From: ZC4RG17 sp036259475
GTDB lineage: Bacteria > Actinomycetota > Acidimicrobiia > Spongiisociales > ZC4RG35
Reading direction: 5' to 3'
DNA length: 16,858 bases
Assembly: GCA_036259475.1 (NCBI GenBank)
Contig: DATABS010000008.1
Coordinates: forward strand, 1-16,858
The position numbers were made by a program, and so were the translations under genes. The notes beneath the pieces are model-generated. The model was not told the origin of the DNA and did no database searches. It saw nothing but the letters and a program-made list of their open reading frames with translations. This document shows, piece after piece, positions 1-6,046 of the stretch (positions are counted from its first letter, which is position 1; each line of letters opens with the position of its first letter).

Positions 1-43
1 CAGGCGTTTCGCGCGTTTCCCCTGGTCGGCAGGATGGGTGCTC

Positions 44-93
44 TCGGACTCATTACCCGAAGGTCGCGGGTTCAAATCCCGCTCCCGCTACCA
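44..93 (+). pseudogene. 3' half of a tRNA-Met-like gene (CAT anticodon), probable att site
   Basis: The sequence matches a tRNA from the anticodon stem to CCA. The anticodon stem is 44-48/56-60 around the loop CTCATTA, with CAT at the anticodon position. The T-arm GCGGG-TTCAAAT-CCCGC (66-82) is perfect. The 3' acceptor strand TCCCGCT, discriminator A and encoded CCA (91-93) follow. No 5' strand AGCGGGA and no D-arm lie upstream, where the gene should start near position 18. The anticodon stem has an A-C mismatch (48/56) and position 54 is T where A is usual, so the copy looks decayed. A 3' tRNA half followed by its own terminator is what tyrosine-recombinase integration leaves at the far end of an element. 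By that reading the element lies to the left and positions 1-43 are its last bases. Confidence 0.7.
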
Positions 94-98
94 CCACC

Positions 99-127
99 GG
101 AATACCCAGACACTGCCTGGGTATTCC
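99..127 (+). terminator. Intrinsic terminator of the tRNA locus
   Basis: A perfect 11-bp inverted repeat, GGAATACCCAG / CTGGGTATTCC, encloses a 7-nt loop. It starts 6 nt after the CCA end and is followed by a short T-containing stretch (GCTTTG). Its position directly after the tRNA fragment shows that the original tRNA 3' flank is preserved. Confidence 0.75.
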
Positions 128-137
128 GCTTTGCAGT

Positions 138-157
138 CGGCGGCCCCCTGGCCGCCG
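138..157. other. GC-rich hairpin downstream of the permease gene
   Basis: CGGCGGCC and GGCCGCCG form a perfect 8-bp stem with a 4-nt loop. It lies about 100 nt beyond the stop codon of the minus-strand transporter operon and could help end that transcript. There is no clear T-run on either side, so the role is uncertain. Confidence 0.35.
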
Positions 158-203
158 CCCCCGACCGTCGCGGCGGCTTGAGCCAGTTTCTGTCTCGATT
201 TGT

Positions 204-218
204 TACGGAATTTCCGTA
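204..218. repeat. Perfect 7+1+7 palindrome between tRNA fragment and permease
   Basis: TACGGAA and TTCCGTA are exact inverted copies around a single central T. Pairing continues after one mismatch (T203/C219) as 200-202 with 220-222. It is AT-richer than its surroundings. It could be an operator half-site pair or the stem of a weak terminator for the permease transcript arriving from the right. No T-run follows on either strand and no regulator gene is adjacent. Confidence 0.35.
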
Positions 219-254
219 CCAATCGACACATAACCGGGGGGGTCTGTGCGCTCC

Positions 255-2765
255 CTACTGGTAGGAGATGGCCCGCAGGATGTCGAGGCGGGAGGCTTTG
301 CGGGCGGGGCCGATGGCAGCAGCCACTCCGGCCAGGGCCGCCAATGCCACCCACACCACCAGTTGGCCGTAGGGAATGGCGAATGACGCCAGGCCATCGG
401 CCTGCAGTGAGCGGACGAGGGCAAAGCCCAATCCGGTGCCCATCGCCATACCGAGCAGGGCGCCGAAAACAGCCGTCACCGAGGCCTCGATGCGGACCAT
501 CGACCGCACTTGACGGCGGCTCATGCCCACCGCCCGCAGCAGCCCGATCTCCCGGGTGCGCTCGACGATCGACAGGGCCAGCGTGTTGGCGATGCCAAGC
601 ACGGCGATGATCAGGGCCAGCCCGAGTAGACCGCTGAACAGCGACACCAGCTGATCGATTTGAGTCTCTGCAGTCTCGATGCTCTCCGAGCGGGTCTGCA
701 CCTGGAGGGTGGGGAACCCGGCCAGGTCGGCTTTCGCCGCTGCCTCCCCCGCCTCCAGACTCACTCCTTCGGCGAGCCGGATGCTCGCGAATGAGGCCGG
801 CCCATGCCCGACGTTTCTGCCGTAGACCTCGTGCGATACCAGCGTGTTGGCGAGGAGCGAGGTCTCGAACGTACCTACTATCTCCGTGGGCACTGTCCCG
901 GCGACATATTCCACATCGACGACGTCTCCCACGGCCCAACCGTTGTCTTCCATGACATTGACGTGGACCATCAGCCCGTCGCCCATGTCGGCTAAGTCGA
1001 TACTCGGCGCGCCGTTCCACACCTGGGAGAGGGTCGCCGGGTCGACCGCAGCGACGTCGAGGTCGACTCCTTCGATGGAGTACCACCCGAACGTCACGGG
1101 CGACACGACATCGAACTCCGGCGAGGCTTGAAGATTGGCCAGAGCGGTGTCAGTCACCTCGGTGGACAGGGGATCGGCAAAGGAGTTCACGATGAGATCC
1201 GCCGGGTTGGTCTCCATGGTGTCGGAGATGCTCACCTTGATGGAGGCGGCGAACACCGAGACGAGAGCGACCAGGGTCACCCCGATCATCAGGGCCGACG
1301 CCGTCGAGGCGGTTCGTCGCGGAGCCCGCACCGTGTTCTCTCGGGCCAGCTTGCCGGTGATCGACTGGAACGGAGATGAGATGACCCTGGCCACCGGGGC
1401 GGCGATCAACGGCGCCAGGGTGGAGATGCCGAAGAACACAACCGCGGCACCACCACCGACCAGACCCAGCGATGCACCATTCTGAACCGTCAATCCGCCA
1501 ACCAGAGCGCCCGCTCCAGCGAGGGACAACGAACTGCCCACGATCGCTCGATTGCGCAACGACTTGCGGGGCGTCCGGGTGTCAACCGCCGCGATCGCCG
1601 CCATGGGTGACACCGACGCGGCGCGTCGTGCCGGGAGAATGGCGGCGACGAGGGTGACACCAACGCCGACAGTGAATCCCACGATCACGGTCCGCGGCTC
1701 GACCCGCAGCGGGCCGTCGGGCAGAGCAATGCCGACCGCATCCAACCCGACACGGACCAGTTCGGCGACACCTATGCCCGCGAGGACGCCGAGCGCCGAC
1801 GCCAGCACGGCTAGGACCGCCGCCTCGATCAGAACCAGCCGATTCACCTGACTGGTGGTGGCTCCAACCGCCCGAAGGAGGCCGAGCTCGCGAATGCGCT
1901 GGGCGACCGTGATCCGGAAGGTGTTGGAGATGACGAAAGCGCCCACAAACACCGAGATGCCGGCGAATGCGAGCAAGGCGACGTTGAGGAAGCCGAGACC
2001 GGCAGTGACATCGTCGAGTTGCTCCTGGGTCTGCTGCTGACCGGTGACCGCCTCGGTTCCGGTAGGCATGGCTGTGGCAAGGTCGGCGAGCAACTCCGCC
2101 TCGGCTACATCGTCTGCGGCTACCACGTCGATGGTGTCGAGACGGCCTTCCAGACCGAAGAGACGCTGTGCCTCGTCGAAGTCGAATGCGGCGATGGTGG
2201 CCCCGGCGAGGTTGTCCTCGGTCCCGAAGGCGGCCACGCCGACCAGCTGATAGTGGCCCACACCCTGCTCGGTGAGCACCTGAATGGTGTCGCCGACTGC
2301 AAATCCGTTGGCCTCCGCGGTGTACTTGTCGATGACGACCTCACCCGGGCCGACCGGGGCGCGTCCGTCGCCATCGCCGATCCGGCCCACGTTGAGAGCG
2401 GGGTCGGCGACCCAGGAGAAACCCAACGTCGTTGAGCCGATGCCTCCCAGGGTCTCGCCGTTGCGATCGAGGATCTGGGCAGATCCACTGACCGAGCCCT
2501 CGGCTCGGTCGACACCGGGCACGGCCCGGACTTCGGTGAGATAAGACTCATCGAAGGACGTCTCCACGGTGGCCGTCTCGTCGATCCTGACGGTGGCGTC
2601 GACGCCGGCGTAGACGTCGTCGAAAAGGGTGTCGAAACGCGCCTGGATCGTGTCCGTGAACACGAACGACCCGGCGACGAAGGCGACTCCCATGACCACC
2701 GAGAGAGCGGTCAATCCGAACCTGAGCTTGTTGGCCTGAAGGCTGCGTAGTGCTGTTTTCAACAT
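255..2765 (-). CDS. ABC transporter permease, MacB/FtsX type (836 aa)
   Basis: This is the membrane subunit of an ABC exporter or mechanotransducer of the FtsX/MacB superfamily. Hydrophobic segments lie near residues 16-36, 258-281, 315-338, 358-377, 408-427, 433-458, 490-508, 706-728, 763-785 and 800-819, which suggests ten passes. Two large extracytoplasmic domains lie at about 40-255 and 510-705. The FtsX cytoplasmic signature occurs twice, as RELGLLRAVGA near 292 and REIGLLRAVGM near 737, each followed by an RxxxxIEA-like segment, so the protein is an internal duplication of two FtsX modules. The start codon lies 1 nt after the ATPase stop (TGA-C-ATG), implying translational coupling and a shared complex. 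The substrate cannot be read from the sequence. Actinobacterial relatives beside two-component systems are often linked to envelope-active peptides or lipids, but that is inference. Confidence 0.93.
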   Translation of the reverse strand: MLKTALRSLQANKLRFGLTALSVVMGVAFVAGSFVFTDTIQARFDTLFDDVYAGVDATVRIDETATVETSFDESYLTEVRAVPGVDRAEGSVSGSAQILDRNGETLGGIGSTTLGFSWVADPALNVGRIGDGDGRAPVGPGEVVIDKYTAEANGFAVGDTIQVLTEQGVGHYQLVGVAAFGTEDNLAGATIAAFDFDEAQRLFGLEGRLDTIDVVAADDVAEAELLADLATAMPTGTEAVTGQQQTQEQLDDVTAGLGFLNVALLAFAGISVFVGAFVISNTFRITVAQRIRELGLLRAVGATTSQVNRLVLIEAAVLAVLASALGVLAGIGVAELVRVGLDAVGIALPDGPLRVEPRTVIVGFTVGVGVTLVAAILPARRAASVSPMAAIAAVDTRTPRKSLRNRAIVGSSLSLAGAGALVGGLTVQNGASLGLVGGGAAVVFFGISTLAPLIAAPVARVISSPFQSITGKLARENTVRAPRRTASTASALMIGVTLVALVSVFAASIKVSISDTMETNPADLIVNSFADPLSTEVTDTALANLQASPEFDVVSPVTFGWYSIEGVDLDVAAVDPATLSQVWNGAPSIDLADMGDGLMVHVNVMEDNGWAVGDVVDVEYVAGTVPTEIVGTFETSLLANTLVSHEVYGRNVGHGPASFASIRLAEGVSLEAGEAAAKADLAGFPTLQVQTRSESIETAETQIDQLVSLFSGLLGLALIIAVLGIANTLALSIVERTREIGLLRAVGMSRRQVRSMVRIEASVTAVFGALLGMAMGTGLGFALVRSLQADGLASFAIPYGQLVVWVALAALAGVAAAIGPARKASRLDILRAISYQ

Positions 2766-2766
2766 G

Positions 2767-3543
2767 TCACGCCCCCAGGAATCTCATGTGGTCGATGACC
2801 TTGTCGGCCGTCGGATGGTCCATGTCATTCACTACCTTGCCGTCACTCAGGAACACGACCCGGTCGGCGTATCCGGCTGCAACAGGATCGTGGGTGACCA
2901 TGACGATGGTCTGACCCAACTCGCGGACGGCCCTTCTCATGAACTCGAGGAGCTCGGCACCCGAGCGGGAGTCGAGGTTTCCGGAAGGCTCGTCCGCGAA
3001 GATGATCTCCGGCCTGGATACGAGGGCGCGGGCGGCGGCGACGCGCTGCTGCTGACCCCCGGACAGCTCGGAGGGCCGGTGGTCCAACCGGTCGCCCAGA
3101 CCGAGGATGTCGACCACATGGTCGAACCAGCCCCGATCCTCGTCCACACCGGCGATGGCCAGGGGCAGGACGATGTTCTCTTCGGCAGTGAGAGTGGGGA
3201 TGAGATTGAAGGCCTGGAAGATGAAGCCGACCTTCTCCCGCCGCAGGAATGTCAGCCTGCGATCGCCCAAGGCTCCCAGCTCGACCTCGCCGATGAAGAC
3301 GGAGCCTTCGTCGAGCGTGTCGAGCCCGGCGAGGGTGTGGAGCAGGGTCGACTTGCCGGAGCCGGAGGGCCCCATGATGGCGGTGAAACGACGGCCTTCG
3401 AAACCGACGTCGACGCCGTTGAGGGCCCGGATCCGGGCGTCACCGATTCCATATTCCTTGACTCCGCCTTCCATGCGGGCTGCGGTGGTCGCAACTCGAT
3501 CTAGTGCGATTGGCGACCGGGGCATTCTCGTCTTGATTGTCAT
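2767..3543 (-). CDS. ABC transporter ATP-binding protein, MacB/LolD type (258 aa)
   Basis: This is the cytoplasmic ATPase that powers the adjacent FtsX-type permease. All nucleotide-binding motifs are intact: Walker A GPSGSGKST (58-66), Q-loop Gln110 in FIFQ, signature LSGGQQQR (160-167), Walker B IIFADEP (180-186) and the switch His218 in THDP. The N-terminus is about 25 residues longer than the usual fold start. The start at 3543 is nevertheless supported by a strong ribosome-binding site (AAGGAG, 3556-3551) 7 nt upstream, whereas internal Met7 and Met24 have none. That ribosome-binding site sits in the 3' arm of a 9-bp hairpin (see the leader at 3547-3663), so translation may be controlled. 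The permease gene follows after 1 nt. Lengths and motifs agree with the MacB/LolD family (about 220-260 aa). Confidence 0.95.
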   Translation of the reverse strand: MTIKTRMPRSPIALDRVATTAARMEGGVKEYGIGDARIRALNGVDVGFEGRRFTAIMGPSGSGKSTLLHTLAGLDTLDEGSVFIGEVELGALGDRRLTFLRREKVGFIFQAFNLIPTLTAEENIVLPLAIAGVDEDRGWFDHVVDILGLGDRLDHRPSELSGGQQQRVAAARALVSRPEIIFADEPSGNLDSRSGAELLEFMRRAVRELGQTIVMVTHDPVAAGYADRVVFLSDGKVVNDMDHPTADKVIDHMRFLGA

Positions 3544-3546
3544 GTG

Positions 3547-3663
3547 TGATCTCCTTCACCACGGGTACCAGGAGATCATGCGGCCCAGGTGGGTCGACGT
3601 CATCACGCCCCAGAAGGTTGCGGACCCAGGTCTCAGGAAGGACTCGTCGACTGGGGATCTCCT
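3547..3663 (-). promoter_or_regulatory. Candidate RNA switch in the leader of the ABC ATPase gene
   Basis: Read on the minus strand, the gap between response regulator and ATPase holds three related segments. Segment A is AGGAGATC (3663-3656), B is TGATCTCCT (3578-3570) and C is AGGAGATCA (3555-3547). B can pair with C over 9 bp with a 14-nt loop, which would bury the ATPase ribosome-binding site. B can instead pair with the earlier-transcribed A over 8 bp, which would free it. Two GTCGAC copies (3646-3651 and 3593-3598) can pair over 7 bp inside the A-B loop. The pairings are direct sequence facts. A regulatory function is inferred, and no known riboswitch class is recognised. Confidence 0.5.
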
Positions 3664-3677
3664 ACTGGAGGATGAGG

Positions 3678-4352
3678 TCAGTGGCCGATGTCGTGGGCAC
3701 CGGCCTCGATGAGACCGCTTTCGTAGGCGAACACCACGATCTGGGCCCGATCACGCAGACCCAGCTTGGTCAAGATGTTGGAGACGTGTGACTTCACCGT
3801 GGTAGCCCCGATGAAGAGCTCCTCGGAGATCTCCGCGTTGCTCTTGCCCCGGCCCACCGCCACGACCACTTCCCGTTCCCGTTCGGTGAGCCGCTCGAGG
3901 CGGTCGGACACCGAACGGTCGACGCCCAGACGGTCGGTGAACTGGCCGATCAGCCGCTGGGTGATCGATGGTGCGAGCAACGCACCACCGTCGTGAACGA
4001 CCCGAACCGCGTCGACCAGGTCTTCTGGTGGGATGTCTTTGAGGACGAAGCCACTCGCGCCAGCCTTGAGAGCGCGATACACGTAGTCGTCGGGGTCGAA
4101 AGTGGTCAGGATGATCACCCGCACGGGCCAGTCGGCCTGATCCAGGATCCGCGCCGTCGCCTCGAGGCCGTCGAGTTCGGGCATCCGTATGTCCATGAGG
4201 ATCACGTCCGGCCGCTCGCTGGTGGCTATGGCGACGGCTTCGGTGCCGGTGCCGGCCTCGGCCACGACTTCGATGTCGGGCGCATGGTTGAGGACCATGG
4301 CCAGACCACCCCTGATCAGGGCTTGGTCGTCGACTATGGCGACGCGGATCAT
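3678..4352 (-). CDS. NarL/FixJ-family response regulator (224 aa)
   Basis: This is a DNA-binding response regulator and the partner of the histidine kinase encoded just upstream. The receiver domain (about 1-120) is complete: acidic pair Asp8-Asp9, phospho-acceptor Asp54 in LMDIRMP, Thr83/Thr84 and Lys105 in FVLKD. The LuxR-type helix-turn-helix (about 155-212) starts LTEREREV and includes the recognition region TTVKSHVSNILTKLGL. The length is normal for the family. The start overlaps the kinase stop by 4 nt (ATGA), so the two are translationally coupled. The ATPase gene follows after a 134-nt gap rather than an overlap. The likely target is the operon itself or the transporter genes, which is inference from position. 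Confidence 0.95.
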   Translation of the reverse strand: MIRVAIVDDQALIRGGLAMVLNHAPDIEVVAEAGTGTEAVAIATSERPDVILMDIRMPELDGLEATARILDQADWPVRVIILTTFDPDDYVYRALKAGASGFVLKDIPPEDLVDAVRVVHDGGALLAPSITQRLIGQFTDRLGVDRSVSDRLERLTEREREVVVAVGRGKSNAEISEELFIGATTVKSHVSNILTKLGLRDRAQIVVFAYESGLIEAGAHDIGH

Positions 4353-5599
4353 GCCTGATCGTCCTCAATCGGGAGATATGCCGTGACCGAGAACCCGCCG
4401 CGCGAGCCCGGCCCGGCGTGCAGGCTGCCCCCGAGGAGCTGGGCGCGTTCTTTCATCCCAACGATGCCGTGCCCGCCGTTGACCCCTGGGGCAGCTCCTC
4501 TACCGTCGTCTGTGACTTCGATGCGGACGCCTTCCCCGTTGGTCTCGAGGCGCACGGCCGCCTGGGCATCCGGCCCGGCGTGTCGGAGCGCATTGGTCAA
4601 CGCCTCCTGCACGATGCGGTAGACCGCCAGCTCGACCCGAAGGGGCAATTCCGTCTCATCGCCATGGACCGACAGCGTCACACCAAGCCCGGCTTCGTTG
4701 AATTCATCGACCAGATGAGGGATGTCGACCAGTCCAGGCTGGGGCACGAGTTCACCCTCGGTGTCAGGACGGAGCACACCGAGAAGGTGGCGAAGCTCCC
4801 CCAGGACCTCACGTCCGGCCTGCTCCACAGCACCCATGGCCTCGGCCGCCTTTTCCGGATCATCGGCAGCAACCGTGCGGGCGGCGCCGGCCTGAACGGT
4901 CATGAGGCTGACCCGGTGAGCCACCACATCATGCAGCTCACGGGCAATACGGGTCCGCTCCTCGGCCACAGTGCGCAGGACTTCCTCGCGTCGTCGCTCC
5001 TCGCGCTCGGCGAGACGCTGACCGCGGAAACGGATTCTGCGTCCCACATACCAGAAGCCGAACACGAATACGCCGGCGAGGACGAATTCGGCGAGGTCCT
5101 CATTGTCCAAGTAGGTGGTGATGGAGACGATGACCACCTCGGCGGCGAGAAGCAGGAAGTTCCAACGGTCGTTCTCGCCGTATCTACCGGCCGAATAGAG
5201 CGCAAAGGGGACGGCGAAAGTCGCCTCGGTTGGCGCCACCGAGTTGGGCAACACCTCGAGCCCGATGAGAAGGGCCAGGATGACCAGCGGCCTCGTGCGT
5301 CTCCATAGAAGTGTGCCCGACGCGATGGCCGAGACGAGTAAGGCCGTCCAGGTGACTTCGTCGACCGGCCGCCACTGCGGGGTGCCGCCCAGCGTATCCC
5401 ACATGTCCTCGCCGAGGAGCATGAAGATGCTGAGAACGAAGACCGCGAAAGCCAGCGCCGCGTCGGAGGCACGGGGCCATCGGGCGAACGGCCCGGCTCG
5501 GCCCGTCGAGCGCAATTGGGTCTTCTCAAGCGTGGAGCTCACCAGGAAACGGTACGGCATCGGACGCCGGTTGACACCCATCTCGGGGATGAGGCTCAC
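4349..5599 (-). CDS. Membrane sensor histidine kinase, DesK/NarX-like (HisKA_3, 416 aa)
   Basis: The N-terminal half carries about six hydrophobic segments (near 47-63, 84-99, 103-120, 127-139, 147-163 and 169-186) and almost no extracellular loop, so it probably senses a membrane or intramembrane signal. The dimerisation/phospho-acceptor domain has His223 in ARELHDVVAHRVSLM, typical of HisKA_3. The ATPase domain shows the N-box QEALTNALRHA (331-341), DDGRG (364-368) and GHGIVGMKER (376-385). The start is unsure. The GTG at 5599 directly abuts an AGGAG (5605-5601) and is too close for normal initiation, while ATG at 5581 (Met7) is 17 nt or more away and ATG at 5560 (Met14) has no clear site. 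The transmembrane and kinase parts are unaffected. It is first in the operon and overlaps the regulator gene by 4 nt. Confidence 0.93.
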   Translation of the reverse strand: MSLIPEMGVNRRPMPYRFLVSSTLEKTQLRSTGRAGPFARWPRASDAALAFAVFVLSIFMLLGEDMWDTLGGTPQWRPVDEVTWTALLVSAIASGTLLWRRTRPLVILALLIGLEVLPNSVAPTEATFAVPFALYSAGRYGENDRWNFLLLAAEVVIVSITTYLDNEDLAEFVLAGVFVFGFWYVGRRIRFRGQRLAEREERRREEVLRTVAEERTRIARELHDVVAHRVSLMTVQAGAARTVAADDPEKAAEAMGAVEQAGREVLGELRHLLGVLRPDTEGELVPQPGLVDIPHLVDEFNEAGLGVTLSVHGDETELPLRVELAVYRIVQEALTNALRHAGPDAQAAVRLETNGEGVRIEVTDDGRGAAPGVNGGHGIVGMKERAQLLGGSLHAGPGSRGGFSVTAYLPIEDDQA

Positions 5600-5713
5600 C
5601 TCCTACTTGAGATGGGGCATCACCGTCGGTGGTGTAGGTCCCAATACCGCGCCAGGGCGACAACGCGGCACGTTCCCGTTCATAGGTTCGAGAGAGCGAT
5701 GAAAGGAAGGAAC

Positions 5714-5957
5714 ATGCTCACCGCGATACGTCCGCTCCTCGACGATCTGAAGCCACAGCGACCTTCGAGCAGGGTGCTCCATGTCTTTGGGGATTCTGGA
5801 TCTTCAGCGCCCTCGTCCACACCGATCTCGTCGCCGCCAACGGATTTGAATGGTCAGGATCTGTCTCCTGGCGGAAGCCAATCGTATTCGGCCTCTCGAT
5901 CGGCCTCTCCTGAAGACGGTCGGTTGGATTCTCGACAGGCTCCCCGCCCGCCAGTGA
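5714..5957 (+). pseudogene. Frameshifted remnant of a small membrane protein
   Basis: An ATG at 5714 has an excellent ribosome-binding site (AAGGAAGG, 5704-5711), and the first frame reads MLTAIRPLLDDLKPQRPSS and on to VLHVF. The conserved-looking continuation is in another frame: GFWIFSALVHTDL, then SWRKPIVFGLSIGL, stopped by TGA. A third frame continues with LKTVGWILDRLPARQ and a stop at 5955-5957. The WRKPIVFGLS element resembles one I recall from actinobacterial hypothetical membrane proteins of a few hundred residues, so the gene would also be truncated. Restoring one base in the GGGG run near 5791 and one near 5910 would join the frames. The remainder of 5600-6046 holds no recognisable gene apart from the candidate promoter at 6029-6034. 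Confidence 0.5.
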
Positions 5958-6028
5958 GGTAGGGGCGGGTCATCGGGCAGGCACCATAGGGTTGGGCCTG
6001 TCTTTCATGCACCTTTTCGGCGGCTTCC

Positions 6029-6034
6029 TAGACT
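6029..6034 (+). promoter_or_regulatory. Candidate -10 element for a leaderless transcript
   Basis: TAGACT lies 12 nt upstream of the ATG at 6047, which would place the transcription start at or next to the initiation codon. No ribosome-binding site precedes that ATG. A purine-rich GGGAGGAG follows it instead. No convincing -35 hexamer is seen. Confidence 0.35.
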
Positions 6035-6046
6035 GCCCGACCGTCT

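Noticed and set aside
18..93. A complete tRNA-Met gene
   Set aside because: The 5' acceptor strand (AGCGGGA) and D-arm are missing and the anticodon stem has a mismatch. Only the 3' half is supported.
88..1086. A 332-codon open frame on the minus strand
   Set aside because: It overlaps the permease in another frame, is Arg/Gly/Pro-rich without domains and runs through the tRNA terminator, so it is a GC-driven shadow.
4418..5308. A 296-codon open frame opposite the histidine kinase
   Set aside because: The kinase on the other strand has all catalytic motifs. This frame has none and no ribosome-binding site.
5603..5620. Five-codon leader peptide before the kinase (MPHLK)
   Set aside because: It has no ribosome-binding site and no regulatory codon bias. 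A frame this short is expected by chance.
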